From NCBI GenBank assembly GCA_002415845.1, contig DIAR01000010.1:1-64000 (forward strand): 64,000 nt of DNA. The letters are read 5' to 3'. The position numbers and the translations under genes were made by a program. The stretch comes from Candidatus Woesebacteria bacterium UBA5073. GTDB taxonomy: Bacteria; Patescibacteriota; Microgenomatia; UBA8517. Shown here one piece after another: positions 35,352 through 43,770 of the stretch (position 1 is the first letter of the stretch; each line of letters starts with the position of its first letter). The notes beneath the pieces were generated by a model. That model did no database searches and had not been told where the DNA came from. It saw only the letters and a program-made list of their open reading frames with translations.

Positions 35352-37007
35352 TTATATTTCTACTACCACAGGAAGCACCATCGGTCTTCTGCCGATTTCT
35401 TCATAGAAGTAGCGCTCCAGAAAGTCTGAAGTCATTTCTCGCAGCATCTTGGCGTCAAGTTTATTTCTTTTAACGATTCTTTCTTCAAGAAGTCTGGCTC
35501 CTCTTTCCAAGAAGCCCTTTCCTTTTTTCTCAAAAACAAAGCCCCGACTGATAATTTCCGGAGTATCAACTAATTTGCCGGCAAATTTATCCAGGTGAAG
35601 CATGACAATGGCTACCCCTTCATGGGCCAAAACCTGTCTGTCCCGAAGAACTACACTTCCCACATCACCAATTCCCAAACCGTCAACCAAAACATTTTTG
35701 ACATGAATCCGGCCCGAGATTTTAGCGCTTTTATTGGAAAACTCGATGATATCACCGGCTCCCGGTTCAAAAATATTCTGTTTGGGAGCTCCCATCCTTT
35801 GGGCGATACCGGAATAGGCATGCATGTGTCTGACGGTTCCACCTATCGGAATGAAATACTTGGGTCGAACTAAGGCAAAAAGCATTTCAACGTCTTTTTC
35901 CGAACCGTGTCCCGAAACATGCAAATCTTCCTGCATATCGTAGTAATGAACTTCAACATCCAAAGCAATCAGTTTATCCACCACCGCGTCAACATTGGTT
36001 TTTGATCCGGGTGGTGCAGGATCGGAAGAGAAAACAACAACATCGCCTGGCTCAACTGATAAAAACTGATGTTCGCCTATCGCAACCCTATAAAGAGCGC
36101 TTCCCGGTTGACCATAACTGCCGGAAATAATGTACATAATCCGATCCTTTGGTAATTTATTGGCTTCTTTTTGGGTAACGACCAAATCGGCGGGGTAGCT
36201 TAAATAGCCTAGGTTCTTGGCAATTTCGGCTTTCCTATCAATTGACCTTCCGACAAAAACGACTTTTCGTCCCAACTTCATGGCGACATTTAAGGCCTGC
36301 TTCATTCTGGAAATATTTGAGGAAATGGTCGTGAAGTAAACCTGTCCTTTGGCTCCCCTGACAATGGTTTCGATTCTTGATTCGATTTCTCTTTCGCTTT
36401 CGGTATAGCCGGGTGCGGTTGAACCAATACAATCGGAGGCCAAGGCCAGTGCTCCACCAGAAGCTAATTGTGCCAGTTTGGCTACATCAAACGGTCTACC
36501 GTCAACCGGCGTCCAGTCAAATTTATAATCCGGAACATGAAATAATCTGCCTTCAGGTGTATCAATCGCAAAACCAACGCCATCGGGAACCGAATGCGAA
36601 ACCCTGAAAGGGGTAACTTTAAAGACACCAAAAGTTAGGGTGTCTTTCTCCGGATCAAAAACATTAATTTTGTTCTTCGGCCCCTCTTCATAATCGGCTA
36701 ATTTATCTTCAATAAAGCCGGCCACCAGTTTAGTGGCATAAATCGGAGCATTTATTTCGGGTGGCAAAAAAGGAATGGCTCCCAAATGATCTTCATGAGC
36801 ATGAGAAATAAGAATGGCTCTAATCTTGCTGGCGTTTTCCTTCAGGTAGGTAAAATCGGGAATAACCAAATCAACGCCGTACATTTCCGACTCCGGAAAG
36901 CCGACACCACAGTCAACGACAATAATATCGTTCCCGTATTCATAGACATAAAGGTTTTCCGTAACGTTGGTTGTACCCGAAAGGGCAATTAATTTAAGTG
37001 AACTCAT
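35352..37007 (-). CDS. rnj: Ribonuclease J
   Basis: 551 aa metallo-beta-lactamase/beta-CASP RNase with 5'-3' exo- and endonuclease activity. SHAHEDHLG (H69, H71, D73, H74) supplies the zinc ligands; the beta-CASP domain includes GQVYFTTISSNISRMKQ and VVFVGRSIDRKAEIAKNLGYL; DLHVSGHGSEKD and RPKYFIPIGGTVRHMHAY follow. The C-terminal dimerisation part ends with ERYFYEEIGRRPMVLPVVVEI. It overlaps the preceding UDG gene by 4 bases (ATGA) and ends the rpsO-pnp cluster. Confidence 0.96.
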   Translation of the reverse strand: MSSLKLIALSGTTNVTENLYVYEYGNDIIVVDCGVGFPESEMYGVDLVIPDFTYLKENASKIRAILISHAHEDHLGAIPFLPPEINAPIYATKLVAGFIEDKLADYEEGPKNKINVFDPEKDTLTFGVFKVTPFRVSHSVPDGVGFAIDTPEGRLFHVPDYKFDWTPVDGRPFDVAKLAQLASGGALALASDCIGSTAPGYTESEREIESRIETIVRGAKGQVYFTTISSNISRMKQALNVAMKLGRKVVFVGRSIDRKAEIAKNLGYLSYPADLVVTQKEANKLPKDRIMYIISGSYGQPGSALYRVAIGEHQFLSVEPGDVVVFSSDPAPPGSKTNVDAVVDKLIALDVEVHYYDMQEDLHVSGHGSEKDVEMLFALVRPKYFIPIGGTVRHMHAYSGIAQRMGAPKQNIFEPGAGDIIEFSNKSAKISGRIHVKNVLVDGLGIGDVGSVVLRDRQVLAHEGVAIVMLHLDKFAGKLVDTPEIISRGFVFEKKGKGFLERGARLLEERIVKRNKLDAKMLREMTSDFLERYFYEEIGRRPMVLPVVVEI

Positions 37008-37627
37008 ATAATTTCTAACTGTTCTGTTTGTGTTGTTTTTTCTTTGTTTTCTTTAATTTCATTTAATAATTCCGGAATTTTTAAAAAGTCTTCTTTAATC
37101 TGAAGCATGACATCGTTTCTTCTTAAAGCGGCTGCCGGATGATACATTGGCAATACAACAATTTCTTTACCGTTTAATTGTATACGATGAACTTTACCGT
37201 GAACAGAGCTAATCTTTACCCCCGGGATAAACTTGCCCATCGAAAACCGGCCCAAGGTCACAATAATTTTTGGATCAATAACACTAATCATTTCATCGAT
37301 ATACGGTTTGAAAGCGGCAATCTCGGCATCTTCAGGATCTCTGTTTTCGGGCGGTCTGAAACAAACGACATTGGAAATGAAAACTTCCTTTCTCTCTAAT
37401 TCAATTGAATGAAGTAACTTATCTAATAGTATCCCTGCGTTACCGACAAACGGTCGGCCCTTCTGATCTTCCCAGTAGCCTGGGCCTTCACCCAAAAAGA
37501 AAACTTTCGTCTCCGGATTACCTTCACCAAAAACCATACAGGTTGCCGTTTTCCTTAAAGGCAATGTTTTATCCGCAGCCATTTTGGCTCTTAATTTAAG
37601 CAGTTGGTCTTTTTTCGTTGAATTCAT
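37004..37627 (-). CDS. Uracil-DNA glycosylase family 4, iron-sulfur ligands missing
   Basis: 207 aa. Motif A GEGPGYWEDQKGRPFVGNAG (47-65) and motif B HPAAALR (about 163) identify the family 4 enzymes that remove uracil from DNA. Family 4 normally holds a 4Fe-4S cluster through C-X2-C near the N-terminus, KCRPP and a later AAC. Here only C30 and C89 exist; FRPP has Phe90 at the third ligand and Phe106 at the fourth, so the cluster is predicted to be absent. Located between the Lon-like and rnj genes. Confidence 0.9.
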   Translation of the reverse strand: MNSTKKDQLLKLRAKMAADKTLPLRKTATCMVFGEGNPETKVFFLGEGPGYWEDQKGRPFVGNAGILLDKLLHSIELERKEVFISNVVCFRPPENRDPEDAEIAAFKPYIDEMISVIDPKIIVTLGRFSMGKFIPGVKISSVHGKVHRIQLNGKEIVVLPMYHPAAALRRNDVMLQIKEDFLKIPELLNEIKENKEKTTQTEQLEII

Positions 37628-37639
37628 TAAATAATTATT

Positions 37640-38686
37640 TTACTGGGGAAGGAAAGTTTTAACATTCTCCGGAGTTATTTTAAACGTTTTTCCTTTTCCT
37701 TCAACTATCATCATCGCCACCTTTCGAACAATGCTATCAATCGTTCTCTCCAGAGTTCTGATACCGGCATCATAACCCAGAGGCCTCACAATATTGGTCC
37801 AAACGGTCTCATCAATCGTTAAAACATCAGGTGTAATTCCGGCCGTTTTAATGGCTTTAGGCAAAACATATTTTTGGCCAATAGTAATTTTTTCGATATC
37901 AGAATAAGAAGGCATCATGATCGGTTCAAGTCTGTCCAGAACGGCCGTTGAGATGTTAGTCGTATTATTGGCCGTGGCGATAAACAAAGCGTTAGAAAGA
38001 TCAAAAGGATAATCAATGTAATGGTCAACAAAACTGTGATTTTGTTCCGGATCCAAAAGCTCAACCAACACACCCATGATGGAAGCCCTACCTAAATCAG
38101 TTACTCGGTCAATTTCATCCAGAAGGATTACCGGGTTGGCACTTTGGGTTAATTTTAAGGCTTTGATAATTTTCCCCGGTTCGGCTTCGGAATGCATCCT
38201 TGATTGGCCTCTTAAATCCAATGGATCACCCATTCCGCCGAAAGGAATACGGGCAAACTTGCGGCCCAGGGCTTCGGCAATTGAATAGGCAATGGTTGTT
38301 TTACCGGTACCCACCAGTCCCACAAAACAAAGAATCGGCGCCCGGTAAATATCGGCACTCTCGCCTTTCTCCTGTTTTAATTTCATAACCGAAATATATT
38401 CCAGAATTCTCTCTTTAATTTCGGATAAACCAAAATGGTGTGTATCCAAAATCTGTCTGGCGTTATTAAGATCAAGGTTGTCCTGGGTTTTGGCACTCCA
38501 CGGCAGAGCCGTAATCCAATCAATGTATTTTTCAATCCGGTCAAATTCCGGTAAAAAAGTGGGTGAGTCAGTTAACTTGGTTAATTGGGAAAGTCTCACT
38601 AAAACACTCTCAGTTAGCTTATCAGGAAGTTTGGCCTTTTTAATAGTTTCGGCCAATATATCAATATCTTTTGCGGCAGTATCCAT
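37640..38686 (-). CDS. Lon-like AAA+ ATPase without protease domain
   Basis: 348 aa matching the middle of Lon. Residues 45-105 (YIDWITALPWSAKTQDNLDLNNARQIL...FGLSEIKERILEYI) are the Lon helical linker, followed by the AAA+ module with Walker A GLVGTGKT (123-130), Walker B VILLDEID (186-193) and a sensor region FIATANN. It ends after the small alpha domain (RTLERTIDSIVRKVAMMIVEG) where the Ser-Lys protease domain should begin. The substrate-binding N-terminal domain of Lon is absent too. Possibly an unfoldase or remodeller; function unknown. Confidence 0.9.
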   Translation of the reverse strand: MDTAAKDIDILAETIKKAKLPDKLTESVLVRLSQLTKLTDSPTFLPEFDRIEKYIDWITALPWSAKTQDNLDLNNARQILDTHHFGLSEIKERILEYISVMKLKQEKGESADIYRAPILCFVGLVGTGKTTIAYSIAEALGRKFARIPFGGMGDPLDLRGQSRMHSEAEPGKIIKALKLTQSANPVILLDEIDRVTDLGRASIMGVLVELLDPEQNHSFVDHYIDYPFDLSNALFIATANNTTNISTAVLDRLEPIMMPSYSDIEKITIGQKYVLPKAIKTAGITPDVLTIDETVWTNIVRPLGYDAGIRTLERTIDSIVRKVAMMIVEGKGKTFKITPENVKTFLPQ

Positions 38687-38713
38687 AACAACTTAACTTT
38701 AACACTTTTGGGC

Positions 38714-40999
38714 TTATCTTGAGAAGTCTTTCTTCTTGTCGTCTAAAAATCGGCTCGTCGGGAAATGAGGACCAGACGATCTTCGATTATCACTTCCAAA
38801 TCTTCGCTCGCCTCCGCCCCTGTCATATCTTCTGGGAGCACTTCCTCCTCGGCCAAAACTTTGACCGGGACGTTCATAATGTCTTTCTCCGCCACCGAAA
38901 CCTCCACCTTGTTTTTTCTCTTTGTCGTGTGCCGGATCCATCAGCATGGAAAGATTAATTCTGCCCAAATCGTCGATTTCCTTAACCCTAACTTGAACTT
39001 TGTCCCCGATTTGCACAACTTCGTTCGGATCTTTGACAAAATCTTCCTTCATGTCGGAAACATGAACCAAACCGTCTTTCCCTGGAAGGATTTCGACAAA
39101 GGCACCAAAAGGCTGAATTCTTTTAACTTCGCCCTCATAAATTTCTCCGGCGACAACTTCTTTAATCAAGCCTTCAACCATAGCAACGGCTTTATCAACC
39201 GAATCGCTATCCATTCCGGAGATGTTGGCGCTGCCGTCATCTTCAACTTCAACCTGGGCTCCTGATTCGGCAATAATCTTTTTAATCATCTTGCCACCCG
39301 GACCAATAACTTCACCGATTTTTTCAACCGGGATCTTAACCACTTTAATCTTCGGGGCAAAGTTGGAAATCTTGGTTCTTGGTTCACCTAAGGTTTCGAG
39401 CATGAACTTTAAAATGGTTTCTCGGGCAACTTTTGCCTGACTAATAGCATCTTTCAAAATAGCCGGCGTTAGGTTTAAAGTTTTTACATCCAACTGCATG
39501 GCCGTGACACCTTTTTTGGTACCGGTAACTTTAAAGTCCATGTCACCCAAATGATCTTCCATACCGATAATATCGGAAAGGACAGCATACTTTTTCGGTG
39601 TGTCGATAATCAAACCCATGGCAATTCCGGAAACCGGTGAGGTTATAGGAACTCCCGCATCCATTAAAGAAAGGGTTGAACCGCAGGTCGAAGCCATTGA
39701 GGTTGAACCGTTGGAACTCATAACTTCAGAAACTACCCTAATCGTATAGGGGAATTTATCGGAAGTTGGAATAACCGGCTCCAAAGCACGTTCAGCCAAG
39801 GCACCATGTCCAATTTCTCGTCTTGAAGGCGATCCGACTCTGCCCGCTTCACCGGAGGAAAAAGGCGGCATGGCATAGTGATGAATATATCTTTTTGATT
39901 CTTCGCCTTCGGCCGATTCAATCAACTGTTCCATGGCCGGCGTACCCAAGGTGGTAATGGTTAAAACTTGAGTCTGACCTCTTTGAAAAATAGCACTACC
40001 GTGAGTTCTGGGTAAAATTCCAACCTGACCGAAAAGTTTTCTGATTTCGGTGTGTTTTCTGCCATCCGGTCTTTTTCCGGCCAAAATAAGTTCCCTAACC
40101 CGATCCCGCATAATGGCATCAAAGGCACCGACAACCACTTCAGGTTTTGTCTCTTCCAACTCTTCAATTAAAGCTTTTTTGGCTTCGTTGTATTCAACCT
40201 GTTCACCCTCATGACCGGCCCAGTCTTTAATTAAATCGTCTAATTTTTCTCCAATCAACTTTTTAACTTTTGACTTTAGCTCGGTGGTTATTTCCTCTGC
40301 AGGCAAGACTTCCTTTTTCTTGCCAACTTCAGCAGCAAAATCATTGATAAACTTTAAAACTTTATCAGCTTCCTTCTTGGCAAATTCAATACCACCCAAA
40401 ATATCCTTTTCCGGGACTTCATTGGCACCGGCTTCAATCATGACGACGGCTTTATCGGTTGCAGAAACAACCAAATCCATATCGGAGAAAGCCATTTCCG
40501 AAACTACAGGATTAACAAAATAGGTTCCTTCTTTAAGACCGACTCTTAAAGTGGCTGTCGGACCCATCCAAGGAATATTCGAAACGGAAAGGGCGGCCGA
40601 AGCTGCAATGGCTGAGAGAATCATCGGATCATTTTCAATATCAACCGATAAAACGGTGATAATGACCTGAACTTCTTTTTTGTAAGTTGAAGGGAAAAGG
40701 GGTCTAATCGTTCGATCAATGAGTCTAGCCGATAAAATCTCGTCATCGGAAGGTCGGCCTTCTCTTTTAACCCAGCGGCTGCCTTTAATACGACCTCCCG
40801 CATAGAGTTTTTCCATGTAATCAACGGTTAAAGGAAAGTAACCCAAATCAACTTTCAGAGGAGCTCCAACAACCGTAGCCAAGACAACGGTTTCACCATA
40901 TCGAGCCAAAACGGCACCTGAGGCTTGTTCAGCTAATAGTCCTGTGGAGAGGGTTAATTTTCTGCCCCCTAATTCAATTTCTTTTTCGATTTTTTTCAT
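38714..40999 (-). CDS. pnp: Polyribonucleotide nucleotidyltransferase (PNPase)
   Basis: 761 aa, phosphorolytic 3'-5' RNA exonuclease. Two RNase PH domains are present, the second with SSNGSTSMASTCGSTLSLMDAGVPI; then a KH domain (KIGEVIGPGGKMIKKI, about 570) and an S1 domain (EGEVKRIQPFGAFVEILPGKDGLVHVS, about 630-690). The last 55 residues are Gly/Arg-rich (GGGFGGGERHY, RGGS), an RGG-like RNA-binding tail not found in E. coli. It follows rpsO by 9 bases. Confidence 0.97.
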   Translation of the reverse strand: MKKIEKEIELGGRKLTLSTGLLAEQASGAVLARYGETVVLATVVGAPLKVDLGYFPLTVDYMEKLYAGGRIKGSRWVKREGRPSDDEILSARLIDRTIRPLFPSTYKKEVQVIITVLSVDIENDPMILSAIAASAALSVSNIPWMGPTATLRVGLKEGTYFVNPVVSEMAFSDMDLVVSATDKAVVMIEAGANEVPEKDILGGIEFAKKEADKVLKFINDFAAEVGKKKEVLPAEEITTELKSKVKKLIGEKLDDLIKDWAGHEGEQVEYNEAKKALIEELEETKPEVVVGAFDAIMRDRVRELILAGKRPDGRKHTEIRKLFGQVGILPRTHGSAIFQRGQTQVLTITTLGTPAMEQLIESAEGEESKRYIHHYAMPPFSSGEAGRVGSPSRREIGHGALAERALEPVIPTSDKFPYTIRVVSEVMSSNGSTSMASTCGSTLSLMDAGVPITSPVSGIAMGLIIDTPKKYAVLSDIIGMEDHLGDMDFKVTGTKKGVTAMQLDVKTLNLTPAILKDAISQAKVARETILKFMLETLGEPRTKISNFAPKIKVVKIPVEKIGEVIGPGGKMIKKIIAESGAQVEVEDDGSANISGMDSDSVDKAVAMVEGLIKEVVAGEIYEGEVKRIQPFGAFVEILPGKDGLVHVSDMKEDFVKDPNEVVQIGDKVQVRVKEIDDLGRINLSMLMDPAHDKEKKQGGGFGGGERHYERPGQSFGRGGSAPRRYDRGGGERRFGSDNRRSSGPHFPTSRFLDDKKKDFSR

Positions 41000-41008
41000 C
41001 TAAAACTT

Positions 41009-41278
41009 TTATTTTTCTAATTTCAAATCTTTAATGAGGTTCTTGTAGCGGTCCTCATCACGCTTTCGAAGATAACTTAACAGTCTTCTTCTTTTGGCTA
41101 CCATACTCAAAAGTCCTCTTCTTGAATGAACATCTTTGGAGTGTTCTTTTAAGTGAGCAATGAGTTTGTCAATCTGGGCTGAAAGAAGGGCGATTTGTAC
41201 TTCCGGAGAACCGGTGTCGCCTCTTTCCCGCGCATACTTTTTTATTAAGCCGATTTTTTCGTCACCTTTAAGTGCCAT
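41009..41278 (-). CDS. rpsO: Small ribosomal subunit protein uS15
   Basis: uS15, 89 aa, binds the 16S central domain and bridges to the 50S. It shows [62 protein letters not shown], a full family match. The rpsO-pnp order is widespread. Upstream are a promoter and a leader hairpin; in other bacteria uS15 represses its own mRNA through leader structure, which may apply here. No Shine-Dalgarno is seen. Confidence 0.97.
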   Translation of the reverse strand: MALKGDEKIGLIKKYARERGDTGSPEVQIALLSAQIDKLIAHLKEHSKDVHSRRGLLSMVAKRRRLLSYLRKRDEDRYKNLIKDLKLEK

Positions 41279-41308
41279 AGCGTCATGTTTGACAAAGTAG
41301 ATCTTTAA

Positions 41309-41328
41309 AAGGTTAAAGGATAAACCTT
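41309..41328 (-). promoter_or_regulatory. Leader hairpin upstream of rpsO
   Basis: Minus strand AAGGTT, 8-base loop, AACCTT: a 6-bp stem in the roughly 60-base leader, located about 30 bases before the ATG. A candidate uS15-binding site by analogy with other rpsO leaders; not demonstrable from sequence. Confidence 0.5.
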
Positions 41329-41344
41329 GTCGACATCAGGGTGT

Positions 41345-41373
41345 ATTCTAACATACCAAAACGGGAATTACAA
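41345..41373 (-). promoter_or_regulatory. rpsO-pnp cluster promoter
   Basis: -35 TTGTAA (41368-41373), 17-base spacer, extended -10 TGT-TAGAAT (41345-41350), just after the stop of the preceding gene. Confidence 0.75.
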
Positions 41374-41381
41374 AAGGCAAT

Positions 41382-42281
41382 TTAACTGACTGAGGTTCCC
41401 TTATAAATCTTGGGCTCCAGCCAATCCTTCGGAGCCGGCTTTGCATCTTCGGGTTCTTCCTGAATTGGTGCAGCCTGGCTAAAAACCGGCTGTTCAGGAA
41501 CCGTTTTTTCAAAAACAGGTTTTTCACCGGGAATTGAACCCATCGGATAATTATCCCGGGAAATTCTTTCCGACAAAACTCTTCGCCCCCCGGCTTTCAT
41601 TAAGTTGGCCATAGCAACAAAGGTTTCGGCCGTCACTTCAAAGCTTTTCAAGCCCCGGCTGCCCTCTTCAATTCCGGCAATCAGGTTGGTCGCAATATCC
41701 GCTCCCAGATCAAAATTACCTTCAAAGATAAGGGCTGAGACAATCTCAGAAACCGACGCGGCGGGCCTGGCAAAAGAAAGAACATTTTCATTTCCGGTTA
41801 AAGCCAGGGCTTTCGTTCCAATATGTAAAATTTTGGCATCAGCCAAATCTTTACCAAGAATCGGAAAGTGGGAAGAATTGGCTCCACCAACCAAAATAAT
41901 CGTATCGGCCGAAATACCCGAATAGGAAATATCGACCTGGTCTTTGGTTGGAGCCATAAAACCGCTTTTCGGAACAACCGTTAACTTAAACTCACCGTTC
42001 TCAATATCATAGCTGACCTTCTCAATATCGGCCGCTTTATAGCCGGCAAATTTCATGGTCATGTTTTTATTTCCCAAATCCTGGGTAATCTTATCAACCC
42101 CAACCAGGCGGTGAAACTCAACCAGCATGTCAGCCGGACAGGAAATGCTTGTTTCTTTTTTGGTTGAAAGGGAAAGATAAAGTCCCAACGCAGCCGCCAC
42201 TTGGTCAAAATAAGGCTTGGTTGGGAGCATAACAAGAACAGAGTTGGAGGCATTTATGATCTGCGAGAATGAATTTTCCAT
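41382..42281 (-). CDS. NrnA/DHH-family-like protein with eroded active site
   Basis: 299 aa. Position after infB and overall pattern resemble the DHH/DHHA1 phosphoesterase NrnA: an N-terminal strand-loop at DQVAAALGL (26-34) where NrnA has DxDAxGS, a core hydrophobic strand DTIILVGGANSSHF (126-139), and LGADIATNLIAGI...FEVTAETFVAMANLMKAGGRR (192-234) like the NrnA region after the DHH motif. The DHH itself is replaced by ILHIGTK (151-157). The C-terminal 60 residues are Pro/Glu-rich and low complexity. Probably catalytically dead; role unknown. Confidence 0.7.
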   Translation of the reverse strand: MENSFSQIINASNSVLVMLPTKPYFDQVAAALGLYLSLSTKKETSISCPADMLVEFHRLVGVDKITQDLGNKNMTMKFAGYKAADIEKVSYDIENGEFKLTVVPKSGFMAPTKDQVDISYSGISADTIILVGGANSSHFPILGKDLADAKILHIGTKALALTGNENVLSFARPAASVSEIVSALIFEGNFDLGADIATNLIAGIEEGSRGLKSFEVTAETFVAMANLMKAGGRRVLSERISRDNYPMGSIPGEKPVFEKTVPEQPVFSQAAPIQEEPEDAKPAPKDWLEPKIYKGTSVS

Positions 42282-42289
42282 GATTTGTC

Positions 42290-43690
42290 TTAGGCGACCG
42301 ATACTAACATATCGCCTTTAGCAAAATCAAGCTGGGGCTCAATTAAGACCCCAAATTCCTCACCCTGGGAAACTTCGGACACTTCCTGTTTTTGTTTTTT
42401 GAGGGAGATCGCTCTGACTTTTCCGATTTCTTTCTCATCGCGCATTAATAAGAGTTTGGTATTTTTGCTGATTTTCCCGCTCAAAATCTTACAGCCGGCA
42501 ATTTTTTTGTTGTTGAAGGGGAAAATGGCCACAATTTCAGCCTTCCCCAAGATAACCGTTTTACCTTTTTGAACCAAAGCTTCCAATGCCTCAAAAAGTT
42601 CATAAATAATATCAAAGCTCTTAATGGTTACGCCTTCGGCTTCGGCCAATTTTGAAACGCCGGATGAAGCTTTGGCCTCAAAAGCAAAAATTAAACCGCC
42701 CGAGGATTTAGCCATTAAAACATCCGATTCATAAATATCACCGACGCTGGCTTCAACCACAATTGCACCGGCAGGAAGATTATTTAAAACCGCTTCCAAG
42801 GCCCCTTTATTTTCAGCTTTGATAACCACGCCAACTTCTTCTTTGCCAACCTTAATTCGGTTTTGTTTCTCCTCTTTTTTAGCAAAGGCCGTTTCTGAAG
42901 ATGCGATTCTCGAACCAACCTCGGGTAGAATTTCAAAACCCAGAACTTGTCCGGCAAAACCGGGAAGAATTTCTTTAGCCCCGCCCTTTTCAGTTAAAAT
43001 TCCCCTCACCTTAAAACTGCCCGCATCGGAAAAGAGGCTATCGCCGACCTTGACACTGCCGTTTCGAACAATAACACTGGCCGAAATTCCCCTTTGGTCT
43101 TTAACACTTTCAATAACCAAAGCTTCCAGCGCATCTTCCTTATTGGCTTTAATCTCGTTAACATCAGCCACTAAGGAGATTAATTCCAAGAGTTCTTCAA
43201 TCCCTTTCCCGGTTTTAGCCGAAACACCTAAATAAGGCGTGTCACCACCCCGGCCTTCAAACAAAACATTTTCTTTCTCAAGTTGTCCTAAAACCGATTC
43301 GATGTTGGTCGACGGCAAATCGATTTTAGTTAAAGCAACAATAAAAGGAATTTCGGCTTCTCTTATAAAGGACAGGGCTTCTTTAGTTTGCGGCATCACT
43401 CCATCCCCGGCAGCTACAACCAAAATAGCAATATCGGCCACCTTGGCCCCACGTGATCTCATCTTGGAAAAAGCAGCATGACCGGGAGTATCAATAAAGG
43501 TAATCATCTTTCCCTCTTTGGTTTTGACTTCCGAAGCTCCGATTTTTTGGGTAATGCCACCTTTTTCTTTTAAGGCCACGCGGGTTTTCCGGATGGTATC
43601 CAAAAGAGTGGTTTTGCCATGATCAACATGTCCGAGGATGGTGACAATCGGCGGACGAACAGAACTACTGGTTTTTTTATCTTTTTCCAT
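42290..43690 (-). CDS. infB: Translation initiation factor IF-2, minimal form
   Basis: 466 aa. G domain starts almost at the N-terminus: GHVDHGKT at 20-27, DTPGH, TKIDLPS and SAKTGKG; then domain II, domain III (about 280-370) and the C-terminal fMet-tRNA-binding domain (about 375-466). The long N-terminal region and IF2-N domains of typical 700-900-aa factors are missing, leaving the core sufficient for initiation. It lies between nusA and the NrnA-like gene, the usual nusA-infB order, without rbfA. Confidence 0.96.
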   Translation of the reverse strand: MEKDKKTSSSVRPPIVTILGHVDHGKTTLLDTIRKTRVALKEKGGITQKIGASEVKTKEGKMITFIDTPGHAAFSKMRSRGAKVADIAILVVAAGDGVMPQTKEALSFIREAEIPFIVALTKIDLPSTNIESVLGQLEKENVLFEGRGGDTPYLGVSAKTGKGIEELLELISLVADVNEIKANKEDALEALVIESVKDQRGISASVIVRNGSVKVGDSLFSDAGSFKVRGILTEKGGAKEILPGFAGQVLGFEILPEVGSRIASSETAFAKKEEKQNRIKVGKEEVGVVIKAENKGALEAVLNNLPAGAIVVEASVGDIYESDVLMAKSSGGLIFAFEAKASSGVSKLAEAEGVTIKSFDIIYELFEALEALVQKGKTVILGKAEIVAIFPFNNKKIAGCKILSGKISKNTKLLLMRDEKEIGKVRAISLKKQKQEVSEVSQGEEFGVLIEPQLDFAKGDMLVSVA

Positions 43691-43770
43691 ATTATTTTTA
43701 AACTTATCTGAAGAAACAGAAGGTTAATTAACGAAAACTAAAGAATCTTTTTAAAGAAACATTAAGTTTT

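Noticed and set aside
43691..43770. Small gene or promoter in the nusA-infB gap
   Set aside because: 80 A/T-rich bases with no coding frame, no convincing -10/-35 pair and no stable hairpin.
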